Origin: CAWIHA01 sp963835855
GTDB lineage: Bacteria > Acidobacteriota > Terriglobia > Bryobacterales > Bryobacteraceae
Direction of reading: 5' to 3'
Length of the DNA stretch: 64,000 nt
NCBI GenBank assembly: GCA_963835855.1
Contig: CAWIHA010000001.1
Coordinates: 54,583-118,582, forward strand
The notes under the pieces were generated by a model. That model was not told where the DNA came from, made no database searches, and was given only the letters and a program-made list of their open reading frames with translations. The position numbers were made by a program, and so were the translations under genes. Below, in pieces: positions 18,098 to 26,500 of the stretch. Within the stretch, counting starts at the first letter, position 1. Each line of letters starts with the position of its first letter.

Positions 18098-18516
18098 TGT
18101 CCGTGAGGCGGACCCTCAAGGTTTTTCTCGGCGGTCTCGCGGGCGCTGCTGCCGCGATAGGCGCCTGGATCCCAGGGTGGCACCGCATTACCCCAGAGGA
18201 GCGTGAGCGAATGCGGCGCCTGGCGGTGAACGCGAATGGCCGCCTGGGAAGCGCAATGATCACGGATTTCCGCGACGGAATCGTTTCTTACCGCTATGTG
18301 ATTGGAGGCGTGGAATACGCCGCGTCGCAAGATGTTTCGACGTTGTGGGACTTAATCCCACCGAATCCGTATGCGCTGACGGAACGGCCGGCAGGTCTCA
18401 AGTACCTCCCTCGAAATCCGGCCAACTCAATCCTCTTGTGCGAGAAATGGTCTGGACTACAGTTGCTCGTTCCGCTGCGGGCGGGGCAAACGGCGGACCT
18501 CCCGCCACCGCGTTGA
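18097..18516 (+). CDS. Hypothetical protein, DUF3592-like
   Basis: 139 residues from the ATG at 18097, coupled to the transaldolase stop codon. The N-terminus is a hydrophobic segment (KVFLGGLAGAAAAIGAWIPG) that could be an uncleaved signal or anchor. The middle, GSAMITDFRDGIVSYRYVIGGVEYAASQDV, has the look of DUF3592, a small beta-rich domain of unknown role at the membrane. There is no catalytic motif. The coupling suggests joint expression, not a shared pathway. Confidence 0.55.
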   Translation: MSVRRTLKVFLGGLAGAAAAIGAWIPGWHRITPEERERMRRLAVNANGRLGSAMITDFRDGIVSYRYVIGGVEYAASQDVSTLWDLIPPNPYALTERPAGLKYLPRNPANSILLCEKWSGLQLLVPLRAGQTADLPPPR

Positions 18517-18601
18517 TATCGCGGAACTCGATGGTCGAGATCGAGGCGCATCACTCAAGTTTTCCATCTGAACCGCCGATGATCCTGCCACAGGAACTCG
18601 G

Positions 18602-19003
18602 ATGGAAAATCACAGATGGCTTCAGCGCGCCACAGGGGTGGCGCTAATGCTGATTATGTTTACGGCTTGCGCTTTTGGCCAGACACGCCCGGGCCGGCGG
18701 TGGAAAAAAGCGTGGGTGCTGTCGGCGTTGGCGCTGACTGCGTCATCATTCCTGGACGGCCAATCTTCTACTGGACGGAACGAACTCAACCCATTATTGC
18801 GGAACTCGCGCGGCCAGTTTTCGAGTGGGCGGGCGATAGCGCTCAAAGGCGGCGCGGCCGGAAGCGTGCTGCTGGTGCAGAGTCTGTTCATCCACAGAAA
18901 GGGGGGCGCGAGCCTCGAAAAACCCTGCACGTTCATGAACCTGGCTGGCGCCGGAATTTTCAGCGCGATCGGTGTTAGGAACCTCTCGGTGAAAACGCAG
19001 TAG
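18602..19003 (+). CDS. Hypothetical membrane protein
   Basis: 133 residues with a signal-like start (GVALMLIMFTACAFG) and two or three weak hydrophobic segments (WVLSALALTASSFLDG, ALKGGAAGSVLLVQSLFI, FMNLAGAGIFSAIGV). The motif STGRNELNPLLRNSRGQF with a conserved asparagine-rich patch is found in acidobacterial inner-membrane proteins of unknown function. I cannot assign a role. Confidence 0.5.
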   Translation: MENHRWLQRATGVALMLIMFTACAFGQTRPGRRWKKAWVLSALALTASSFLDGQSSTGRNELNPLLRNSRGQFSSGRAIALKGGAAGSVLLVQSLFIHRKGGASLEKPCTFMNLAGAGIFSAIGVRNLSVKTQ

Positions 19004-19175
19004 AATGCATCGCTCTCAGCCAGCCGGCACCGCATTCGATTTGGGCCCTCTGCGCACGCGAGGTGCACAGGCAGGCCGCGGACTCGGCACCATCCGTGCC
19101 GGCTTAGCATCGGCTGCGCAGAGCGGCGAGAAGGCAGCGCTAGGGCGGCGGTGAAGAAACGCGCGGGACCCTGGG

Positions 19176-20057
19176 TTAACTTCGGCTGTGCGGCGCCGCC
19201 CGCTTGGAGGGCGCGGACAACGGCAGTCCTAGACTGTTGAGCTGCGCTTTGGCCTTGCTGGCTAGATCGGATCGCGGCTGGCGCCGGATGACCTCGCGAA
19301 ACTCGGCAGCACCCTTGGTGCGCTGGCCCATCCTCACCAGCGTCAGGCCTTTCATGTACATCGAGTCGAGAGTCTTGTTGTTCTCGGGATACCTCTCGAG
19401 GACCATGTCGAAAGCCTTCAACGCATTGTCGTAATCTTTCCGGCTGAAATCGATCTCGCCGATGTAGTATTGCGCGTTAGGGGCCGTGTCGGTATTGCCG
19501 TAGAACTTCAGATAGTCGCTGAACTCCTGGAGAGCCACGTCGTAATTGCCGCTGTCCTTATCCCGCATCGCGTTTGCGTAGAGCGCTTCGGCGGAGACCC
19601 CCTGCGGCGGGCTTGCCGCCGCCCCGCCCGGCGCCGGAGGAGCCGGAGGCGACTGAATCACCTTGATGGTATTCCCCAGGTCAACGATGGTCCGCTCGAG
19701 CTTGCCCATGCGGGAATTCAGATCGTCCACCGAGGCGCGGAGGTTCTGGAACTCCGCCGCCATTTGGTCGATCTTGGCGCCGACGCCGGCGACGGGAGCG
19801 GAGAGCGTTCGCTCGCGGTCCCGCATCGCCGCATCCATGACGGCGATGTTCGTGTTCACCTTATTGATCCCGTCGATGGTCTGCTGCAGCAGCGCCATAA
19901 TCTTGCCGGTGTTTTCACTCAGCGACTGTTGCAGGCTGTCCACTTTCTCCTGCAGGGATGCTACGTCCCGTTCCAACTGCACGTACTCCTTCTTCTGCGC
20001 GAAGCAGACGAACGGAGCGACCAAAATGACGACACAAGCTAAGCGAAAAACCTTCAT
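19176..20057 (-). CDS. cpoB: Tol-Pal system periplasmic protein CpoB/YbgF
   Basis: 293 residues: signal peptide (1-20, FVCFAQ), a long coiled coil from about 25 to 130 (ERDVASLQEKVDSLQQSL), a Pro/Ala linker, then TPR repeats (ALYANAMRDKDSGNYDVALQEFSDYL, AQYYIGEIDFSRKDYDNALKAFDMVL). In other bacteria it links the Tol machinery with peptidoglycan synthesis during division. It is last in the tolQ-R-A-B-pal-cpoB cluster, 171 bp after pal; the gap holds a 10-bp inverted repeat. Confidence 0.88.
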   Translation of the reverse strand: MKVFRLACVVILVAPFVCFAQKKEYVQLERDVASLQEKVDSLQQSLSENTGKIMALLQQTIDGINKVNTNIAVMDAAMRDRERTLSAPVAGVGAKIDQMAAEFQNLRASVDDLNSRMGKLERTIVDLGNTIKVIQSPPAPPAPGGAAASPPQGVSAEALYANAMRDKDSGNYDVALQEFSDYLKFYGNTDTAPNAQYYIGEIDFSRKDYDNALKAFDMVLERYPENNKTLDSMYMKGLTLVRMGQRTKGAAEFREVIRRQPRSDLASKAKAQLNSLGLPLSAPSKRAAPHSRS

Positions 20058-20136
20058 TTCAAGCTCCTGAATCGGTTACACTTACAGCACGGCGGCAGTC
20101 ATGCGCTCTCCGCACACCGCACCCATTTTTCCCGCA

Positions 20137-20170
20137 CGCGGATCGTAACGCGCTTGCGCCACGATCCGCG
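20137..20170. repeat. Short inverted repeat between pal and cpoB
   Basis: CGCGGATCGT at 20137-20146 pairs perfectly with ACGATCCGCG at 20161-20170. No T-run follows on either strand, so it is not a typical terminator; it could be an mRNA-processing hairpin. Confidence 0.4.
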
Positions 20171-20228
20171 CTCCACGTTCCGCGATCGAATTCGGTCAGC
20201 CGCGAACGGTTTAGCCCGTTCGCCTTGG

Positions 20229-20996
20229 TTATTGGCCCGCCGAGAAGTGCACACGGCGGTTCTTCTGCCAGCACTCCTCAGTGTGGTCGGTGCATTGCGG
20301 ACGCTCCTTGCCGTAGCTGATCGTCTTCAGCTTGTCGGAGGGAACGCCCAGACTGATCAAAAAGTCCTTGCCAGCCGTGGCGCGGCGGTCGCCGAGGGCA
20401 AGGTTGTATTCGGCCGAGCCGCGCTCGTCACAGTGACCTTCAATCACCACCGTGGCGTCCGGCACCGCGTTGAATATATTCTTCAGCGCGTCGGCGTCCT
20501 TTGTGAGCGCGACGCGCGCGTCCTCGCGGATATCGCTCTTATCGAAATCGAAGTAGGCGTCCTGCACCTCGGTGGAGAGCAGTTCGCTGAGCGAAGGCAT
20601 GGGTGTCGGCGTCGGTGTTGGCGGCGGTGGCGGCATGGTGACCGTGACCGTTGTGGCCGCCGAATCCTGCCCGCCGGGGCCCTTGGCCGTCAGCGTATAC
20701 GTAGTGCTGTCGGTTGGAGATACCGAGCGGCTGCCGCGCGCTTCGACCGTGCCGATGCCCTGATCGATTGCCATCTCCGTGGCATCGCTGACAGTCCAGC
20801 GCAGCGTGGCCGACTGGCCGCGCTCGATCGTGCTCGGTTCAGCCGTGAACTGAATGCCCGGCTTGGGCGGCGCAGGCGTTGCCGCTGGAGCTGGTGGCGG
20901 CGCCGGCGGTGGCGGGGGGGCCTTCTTCTTGCAGCCTGCCGCCAACAAAAATAGAGAAAACGCCAACAAAACAACACTGATCTGTCGCTTAGTCAT
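20229..20996 (-). CDS. pal: Peptidoglycan-associated lipoprotein Pal
   Basis: 255 residues. A lipoprotein signal ends at LAAGC (C22). A Pro/Ala linker and an Ig-like domain (IQFTAEPSTIERGQSATLRWTV) follow, unusual in Pal. The C-terminal OmpA domain has FDFDKSDIRED, VVIEGHCDERGSAEYNLALGDRRA and NRRVHF. Pal ties the outer membrane to peptidoglycan and binds TolB. It is encoded right after tolB. The extra Ig-like domain would lengthen the reach from membrane to wall. Confidence 0.93.
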   Translation of the reverse strand: MTKRQISVVLLAFSLFLLAAGCKKKAPPPPPAPPPAPAATPAPPKPGIQFTAEPSTIERGQSATLRWTVSDATEMAIDQGIGTVEARGSRSVSPTDSTTYTLTAKGPGGQDSAATTVTVTMPPPPPTPTPTPMPSLSELLSTEVQDAYFDFDKSDIREDARVALTKDADALKNIFNAVPDATVVIEGHCDERGSAEYNLALGDRRATAGKDFLISLGVPSDKLKTISYGKERPQCTDHTEECWQKNRRVHFSAGQ

Positions 20997-21030
20997 CCTG
21001 AAATTCGCCTCCTGGAATCGGTGATCCTCT

Positions 21031-22422
21031 CTATTTACCCCACACGGGCTCTGTATTACGGCCCTCTGTGGTCAGTTGTTTCAACTGGGTCCCGTCTGCC
21101 AGCATGGTCCAGATCTGTGCTGAACCACTGCGGGTTGACGAGAATACGATGTGGCGTCCATCCGGCGCCCAACTCGGGTTCTCGTTACGTCCGGCGCCAT
21201 AGGTCAACTGGTTGAACTGGCGCGTAGCGACGTCCATCACAAAAAGGTTGTAGTTGCCCGGGGCATACCCGCGGGTCCATGCGAACGCGATGTGCTGCCC
21301 GTCGGGATGCCAGGCCGGGTTGACGGCTTCCCCTTCGCCGTCCGTGAGCCGCTGGACGTCGGTACCCTCCATATTCATCTCGTAGATCTGCGGCATGCCG
21401 GAGCGGCCGGAGACAAAAGCGATTTCGGCCCCCGTCTTCGGATTCACCTTTGGCTCGATGTCGATGGACCGCGAGTAAGTGACCCGGCGCATACCGCTGC
21501 CATCCGTGTTGGCAATGTAAATCTGCGCCCACCCCGACACCGAAGAGGCAAACAGGATCTGCTTCCCGTCTGGCGTAAACTCCGGGGTCGTGGTTAGGGA
21601 CGCAACCTCATTGTAGAACGGCAACCGCCTTCCTGTTTCCAGGGAAAATAAGAATATAGCAGGGTTGCCCTTGACGAAGCTACTGAACGCAAGGAGTCTG
21701 CCGTCCGGCGACACCGCCGGCGTCATGGAGAGGGAATTGTAGAAAGTGACCTGCTTCGGGTTGGAGCCATCCGGTTCCATCTGCCAGATTTCTTTCACGC
21801 CCGCCTTGCCCCTGGCCGAATCGAAGTAGATGTGGGTGCCTGCGAGGCTCACGCCGCCAAACTGCTTGAGGATATCGGCGGCGAAATCATGGGCTACTTT
21901 GCGGGCGCCGTCTTCGCCCAGCGGCGCCAGATAAACCTTCCCGAAGACCTGCGCCCGCGATGGATCCGGCTGCTTGACGTTGTAGAGCCACCCGCGCAGC
22001 ACGAACTGGCCGGCTTCGGCGCCGGCGTAGCCAAACGCCAGATAGTCGGCGCTGACCGGCGGTCCGGACCACTGCGTCAGCCACGGTCCCTGGTAAACCG
22101 GCGGCGGAGGCGGAGCGCCCCGGCGCGGCGGCACGGATGGCATGATCGGGGGCCGGAAATCCTCGGGCCGTTGCGGCACCTGGAGCGGGTACAGGCTCTT
22201 GGGCAGCATCTTGAACAGCCCGGAGTCCTGGAGATCGTCCCAGAACGTCTGGTTGAACGCGTTCATGTACTGCCCGGCGTCGCCGGAACCGCGGAGGTCG
22301 GGCACGGCGATGGCAATCGCCTGGCTCTTCGTGAGAATGATCACAATGTCGCTCTGCTGTGCGGCCACCCCCAGCACGATAGCGAGCAAACAGAATCCGA
22401 TCCAAACAGTTTTCTTGGTCAT
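21031..22422 (-). CDS. tolB: Tol-Pal system beta-propeller TolB
   Basis: 463 residues from the ATG at 22422, chosen because ATGA overlaps the stop of the upstream tonB/tolA gene. After a signal peptide comes the TolB N-terminal domain, then a six-bladed propeller with repeats such as SPDGRLLAFSS, TPDGKQILFAS, NPAWHPDGQHIAFAW and APDGRHIVFSSTRSG. TolB binds Pal and TolA in the periplasm and keeps the envelope together at division. Confidence 0.93.
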   Translation of the reverse strand: MTKKTVWIGFCLLAIVLGVAAQQSDIVIILTKSQAIAIAVPDLRGSGDAGQYMNAFNQTFWDDLQDSGLFKMLPKSLYPLQVPQRPEDFRPPIMPSVPPRRGAPPPPPVYQGPWLTQWSGPPVSADYLAFGYAGAEAGQFVLRGWLYNVKQPDPSRAQVFGKVYLAPLGEDGARKVAHDFAADILKQFGGVSLAGTHIYFDSARGKAGVKEIWQMEPDGSNPKQVTFYNSLSMTPAVSPDGRLLAFSSFVKGNPAIFLFSLETGRRLPFYNEVASLTTTPEFTPDGKQILFASSVSGWAQIYIANTDGSGMRRVTYSRSIDIEPKVNPKTGAEIAFVSGRSGMPQIYEMNMEGTDVQRLTDGEGEAVNPAWHPDGQHIAFAWTRGYAPGNYNLFVMDVATRQFNQLTYGAGRNENPSWAPDGRHIVFSSTRSGSAQIWTMLADGTQLKQLTTEGRNTEPVWGK

Positions 22423-23207
22423 CGATTCAATTGAAACCAAAATTCGATTTGAGCGCTGTCCCGGTCATATCCCTGCGGCAGGGGCGGGAACGGCGCGGCT
22501 TCGTAAATCGCGCGCTCGGACGAGTAGTCGAGCGCGCGGTTGCCGCTGCCCTGGAGGATTTTCACGTTACGGAGCGACCCGTCGCGCATGATATCGAAAG
22601 TAATAATGACGGGCGGTGCGGTCTGAAGCCGCGCATCCACGTCATTGGTGCGCCATTTCTGGGCGACGCGCTGCTCGAGCAGGTCGCGATACCATCCGAA
22701 GCGCTCGCCGAATGCGCTGCCAGGGCCGAGGCCGACGCCGCCGCTGCCCGTCGGCGCGCCGAACATATTCGAGCTGAGCGCCTGCCCCACGCCGCTGTAA
22801 AGCTGGTTTCGCCGTTCGGGTTGCGCTTGGTAGGGCTGGTACTTGCTCTTCGGGCGCGTCTGGCGCTGGTGCGACTGGCGGCCTGGGATCGCTATCGCAT
22901 TCGGCTCAGGCGCTGGGGCGGTTTTCGGCTGGGGCTTGGGCGGCATGGGCACACGGGATTCCGTATCGTTCGCGAGCGGGTTGGCGGCCCCGGAACGCGC
23001 CGGCAAGGGGATCTGGCTCACGGCCGTGATCCCGACCGCCGCGCCGCCGCCGAGCGAATGCGGGTTGCCCCACAACACGTGCCCGCGCGCGCTCACCGCT
23101 GTGTACACCACGATCGATCCAAACACCAGGGCGTGCATGGCCACCGAGGCCGCAAGCGGCCTTCCGAGCGACTCCCGCTGCTCCAGGATGTCTACGTGAG
23201 CCGCCAT
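22419..23207 (-). CDS. tolA: TolA/TonB-like energy transducer
   Basis: 262 residues: cytoplasmic start, one membrane helix (about 20-40), a Pro/Lys/Gln-rich spacer, then a TonB/TolA C-terminal domain (WYRDLLEQRVAQKWR...VIITFDIMRDGSLRNVKILQGSGNRALD...FPPLPQGY). Between tolR and tolB it takes the place of TolA, carrying proton-motive energy from TolQR to TolB-Pal. A TonB role with the receptor at 3064 is possible but less likely from position. Confidence 0.85.
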   Translation of the reverse strand: MAAHVDILEQRESLGRPLAASVAMHALVFGSIVVYTAVSARGHVLWGNPHSLGGGAAVGITAVSQIPLPARSGAANPLANDTESRVPMPPKPQPKTAPAPEPNAIAIPGRQSHQRQTRPKSKYQPYQAQPERRNQLYSGVGQALSSNMFGAPTGSGGVGLGPGSAFGERFGWYRDLLEQRVAQKWRTNDVDARLQTAPPVIITFDIMRDGSLRNVKILQGSGNRALDYSSERAIYEAAPFPPLPQGYDRDSAQIEFWFQLNR

Positions 23208-23212
23208 GGGAG

Positions 23213-23662
23213 CTACCGCTGTTTCCCCTTTTCCGCCTCGTCTTCGGGCTGTGTCACCAGGTTGATCTTGATGTGCGCCTCGTTGAGCGCGCTCACGACC
23301 TGCGCCATGACATCCCAGATAGCGTCCTTGTCGGCACGGACGTAAACCGAATCGGCGTTCCCGAAGCGCTGGCGCACCTGCGAGCCCAGCTCGTTGATGT
23401 TGATTTCCTTGTCATTCAGGTAGAGCCAGCCGTTCTTGGTGATGGTGACGACAGGCAGCTCCTGCGCCGTGTCCTTCACCTGCTTCACCTTGGGCACATC
23501 CACTTCGAGGCCGAATTCCATTACGTGCGCGGTCAGCATGAAGATGACGAGCAGTACCATCACGACATCGACGAGCGGCACGATATTGATATCCGAGAGC
23601 GTGGGAGTGCCCCGAAACCGGCTCCGGCCGGAAGACCCGCCACCGTTGAAGGTGAACGCCAT
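23213..23662 (-). CDS. tolR: TolR/ExbD family protein
   Basis: 149 residues from the ATG at 23662, 4 bp after the tolQ stop. One membrane helix near the N-terminus carries the conserved aspartate (DINIVPLVDVVMVLLVIFML), which takes part in proton flow with TolQ. The periplasmic domain has the typical VTITKNGWLYLNDKEIN and ADKDAIWDVMAQVVSAL. It is part of the Tol motor. Confidence 0.92.
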   Translation of the reverse strand: MAFTFNGGGSSGRSRFRGTPTLSDINIVPLVDVVMVLLVIFMLTAHVMEFGLEVDVPKVKQVKDTAQELPVVTITKNGWLYLNDKEININELGSQVRQRFGNADSVYVRADKDAIWDVMAQVVSALNEAHIKINLVTQPEDEAEKGKQR

Positions 23663-23666
23663 CGCG

Positions 23667-24356
23667 CTACTCCTCGAAGTTCCGCTCCGAGACGTTGAGC
23701 AGCTCGAGAGCGAAATCCTCCATGCGCGCGCCAATCTCGCGGATGACGTGGCCGTAATGGTTATAGAAAATAGCGGCGGGAATCGCGGCGGCCAGGCCCA
23801 TGGCGGTGGCGACAAGCGCCTCGGAGATGCCGGGTGCGACCGCGCGCAGGCTGGCGCTGCCAGCCAGGCCGAGGCCCTGAAACGCGTCGATGATGCCCCA
23901 GACCGTGCCGAACAGTCCGATAAACGGCGTGACCGTCGCGGTGGTGGCGAGCCAGTTCATGTGGCGCTCGAGCTTCGCGATCTCCTCGCTGATGCCGAGC
24001 TGTAGCGAGCGTTCCAACGCGCCCTTATTGTTGACCGTGCCCCGCGCCTTCACCTGGCGCGCGATCTCCTCGTACCCGAAATCGAAGACCGCGGTTAACG
24101 GGCAGGGCCGGAATTGTTCGGCGCCAACCGCGATGGCTTCCAGTCCGTTCGCCTTCCGGAATGCCCGCAGGAACCGGGCGTTGGACGCCCGCGCCCGCGC
24201 GAACACAAGCCACTTGGAAAAGATAATGGCCCAGGAAGCCACGGAAAAAATTAGAAGGATCGCCAACACGGCGGCGGGCAAAGGCTTGGCCCGGCTCACC
24301 ATGTCCCAAATACTATATTGCAGCAGTAACGCGAGGGGATGGAGCTCGAAACTCAA
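23667..24356 (-). CDS. tolQ: TolQ/ExbB proton channel protein
   Basis: 229 residues. The start is TTG at 24356, supported by a strong GGAGG 5 bases upstream; the next in-frame ATG is 19 codons on. Three membrane helices are visible, the last two in the conserved ExbB block (NWLATTATVTPFIGLFGTVWGIIDAF and APGISEALVATAMGLAAAIPAAIFYN). It forms the proton-conducting motor with TolR. TATGAT at 24374-24379 on the minus strand is a possible -10. It is first gene of the Tol operon. Confidence 0.92.
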   Translation of the reverse strand: MSFELHPLALLLQYSIWDMVSRAKPLPAAVLAILLIFSVASWAIIFSKWLVFARARASNARFLRAFRKANGLEAIAVGAEQFRPCPLTAVFDFGYEEIARQVKARGTVNNKGALERSLQLGISEEIAKLERHMNWLATTATVTPFIGLFGTVWGIIDAFQGLGLAGSASLRAVAPGISEALVATAMGLAAAIPAAIFYNHYGHVIREIGARMEDFALELLNVSERNFEE

Positions 24357-24577
24357 TATTCCTCCAAACTTCCATCATAGACGAGGCTCAACTTCCGTGA
24401 CGTAACCACGTCATTTGTTTCGACGCCTGCGCCCCACAAAAAGTAACGCGTTCCCGAGCGGGGCCCGGCGGGCGCCTGCGCCAGCATCCAGTCTCTGGCC
24501 GGACAAAGGCGGCCTGCGAACCGGGGGCGGCAGCGATTTTGCGGCGGTTCTTGAGACCCGCGCCGTCCCGTAAGCAC

Positions 24578-24583
24578 TATAAT
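24578..24583 (+). promoter_or_regulatory. -10 box of recN (leaderless spacing)
   Basis: A perfect TATAAT ends 8 bases before the ATG at 24592 and no Shine-Dalgarno lies between. No LexA-type operator is obvious, although recN is damage-induced in many bacteria. Confidence 0.45.
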
Positions 24584-24591
24584 TGCCTGGA

Positions 24592-26349
24592 ATGCTCCTG
24601 GAGCTGATGGTCGAGAACTACGCCGTCATCGAGCGCATCCGCGTGCGCTTCCACCGCGGCTTCAACCTGCTGACCGGGGAGACTGGCAGCGGCAAGTCGA
24701 TGATCGTGGACGCCCTGGCGCTCCTGTTCGGCGGGCGCACTTCGCAGGATTCGGTGCGGACGGGCGCCGCGCGGGCACGCATTTCCGGCCTCTTTGAAGT
24801 GCCGCAGAACCGCGCCTTTCAAGCGCTGCTCGATTCGGCGGGCATCGAGTCCGAGGATGGCGAGCTGCTGCTCGAGCGCGAGATCTCGAACGAGGGGAAG
24901 TCGCGCGCTTTCGCCGCCAGCCGCCCGATCACCGCGGCGCTGCTCAAAGACATGGCGCCCTACCTGGGCGACATTCACGGCCAGCACGAGCAGCAGATGC
25001 TGTTTTCCGAGCAGGCGCAGCTCGAAATGCTGGACGCCTTCGCCGGCTCGGGCGAGCGTGGACCGCGCCCGCCTGCCGTCCCAGGCAAAGCGGCCGAGGC
25101 CGAGCGATCGGAGAGCAGTCACACCTCGTTATCGGAAGAGGTCGCTCGCATCTATGGCGAGTGGCGGGCCGCCACCCGCGAACTGGAGGAGATCGTTCGC
25201 ACTGAGCAGGAGAAAACGCGGCTGCTGGACCTGTGGAACTTTCAGCAACGGGAGATCGAGGGCGTCTCACCCAAGCCCGGCGAGGACGCGGCGATTGAGC
25301 AGGAGCGGCGCGTGCTCCAGAACGCGGCGCGGCTCGAGGAAGCGGCCAACACGGCCTATGCAGCGCTCTACGATGCGCCGGATTCAGCCGTGGCCCAGTT
25401 GCGGGCGGCGGGCCGGCGCCTCGAGGAGCTCTGCCGTATCGACCCGCGGCTCGACCCGGTTCGGGAGAGCGTCGGCCAGGTGGTGATTGCGGTCGAGGAG
25501 GCGTCCTACGCCGTCCGGGATTACCTTTCGCGGCTCGAAGCAGACCCCGCGCGGCTGGACGAGATCGAATCGCGCTTGGCCAGCCTGGAACGGCTCAAGC
25601 GCAAGTACGGCGCCAGCCTCGAGGAGGTGCTGGCATTCCTCGAGAAGGTGCGGAATGAGATCTCGGCGGTCGAGACCGCCGGCGAGCGGAAGGCCGAGCT
25701 CGATCGGCGCGTCGGCGAACTGGCCGCGGCCTACGAGACGGCCGCACAGGCGCTCACGGCCCGGCGCAAGGAGGCTGCGCCGAAACTGGAGAAGCGGGTC
25801 GAAGCCGAGCTAGCCTTGCTGGCGATGGAGCGAACGAAATTTCAGGTTGTGCTGGGCCCGGCGGCGTGGTCCGCCAGCGGCTCGGACTCGCTGCGGTTCC
25901 TGGTTTCGCCGAACCTCGGCGAGGAGCCAAGGCCGTTGGAGAAGGTGGCCTCGGGCGGTGAGATTTCGCGAATCGCGCTGGCGCTCAAGACTTGCATCGC
26001 GGCGGCAGACGGCAAGCGGGCTGAACGCGCGACGCCGCGTACGTTGGTCTTCGATGAAGTGGACGCCGGCATCGGCGGGCGCGCGGCTGAGACCGTCGGC
26101 CGGCGGCTCAAGCAACTCGCGGAGTTCAATCAGGTGCTCTGCGTGACGCACCTGCCGCAGATCGCTGGCTTCGCGGACCATCACTACTTCGTCGAGAAGA
26201 AGGAGTCCGCCGGGCGCACGGCGGCCCTGATCGAAGAGCTCTCGGGCGACGCCCGCACTCGCGAGATCGGCCGCATGCTCTCCGGCGAGCGCCTGACCCG
26301 CGAAGCCCTCAAACAAGCCGAGCAACTGCTCAAAATTGGGGCGGAGTGA
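24592..26349 (+). CDS. recN: DNA repair ATPase RecN
   Basis: 585 residues from the ATG at 24592; a TTG three codons earlier overlaps the -10 box. It is SMC-like: Walker A GETGSGKSMIVDAL near residue 30, a coiled-coil middle, an ABC signature (VASGGEISRIALALK) and Walker B (TLVFDEVDAGIGGRAAE) near the C-terminus, then LCVTHLPQIAGFADHHY. RecN holds and brings together broken DNA ends in double-strand break repair. A GC hairpin (26358-26370) just after the stop could mark transcript end. Confidence 0.95.
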   Translation: MLLELMVENYAVIERIRVRFHRGFNLLTGETGSGKSMIVDALALLFGGRTSQDSVRTGAARARISGLFEVPQNRAFQALLDSAGIESEDGELLLEREISNEGKSRAFAASRPITAALLKDMAPYLGDIHGQHEQQMLFSEQAQLEMLDAFAGSGERGPRPPAVPGKAAEAERSESSHTSLSEEVARIYGEWRAATRELEEIVRTEQEKTRLLDLWNFQQREIEGVSPKPGEDAAIEQERRVLQNAARLEEAANTAYAALYDAPDSAVAQLRAAGRRLEELCRIDPRLDPVRESVGQVVIAVEEASYAVRDYLSRLEADPARLDEIESRLASLERLKRKYGASLEEVLAFLEKVRNEISAVETAGERKAELDRRVGELAAAYETAAQALTARRKEAAPKLEKRVEAELALLAMERTKFQVVLGPAAWSASGSDSLRFLVSPNLGEEPRPLEKVASGGEISRIALALKTCIAAADGKRAERATPRTLVFDEVDAGIGGRAAETVGRRLKQLAEFNQVLCVTHLPQIAGFADHHYFVEKKESAGRTAALIEELSGDARTREIGRMLSGERLTREALKQAEQLLKIGAE

Positions 26350-26383
26350 GCGCTCCTGCCCCTCCGGGGCAACCCTTCTCGGT

Positions 26384-26389
26384 TATAGT
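26384..26389 (+). promoter_or_regulatory. -10 box of tRNA-Ser
   Basis: TATAGT, 21 bases before the mature tRNA start at 26411. The -35 is weak. Confidence 0.35.
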
Positions 26390-26410
26390 GAAGAGAGACG
26401 ACTCAGCCCG

Positions 26411-26500
26411 GGTGAGGTGCGAGAGTGGTTGAATCGGGCGGTCTCGAAAACCGTTGAGGGGGTGACTCCTCCGTGGGTTCGAATCCCACCCTCACCGCCA
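26411..26500 (+). tRNA. serU: tRNA-Ser (anticodon CGA), integration site of the conjugative element
   Basis: A 90-base type II tRNA with CCA encoded. The acceptor arms GGTGAGG and CCTCACC pair fully. The anticodon loop CTCGAAA gives anticodon CGA (codon UCG). A long variable arm and the T-arm GTGGG-TTCGAAT-CCCAC follow, then G and CCA. The last 9 bases are also the antisense of the serine recombinase stop region, so the mobile element begins at or just inside the 3' end. The tRNA itself is complete. Confidence 0.96.
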
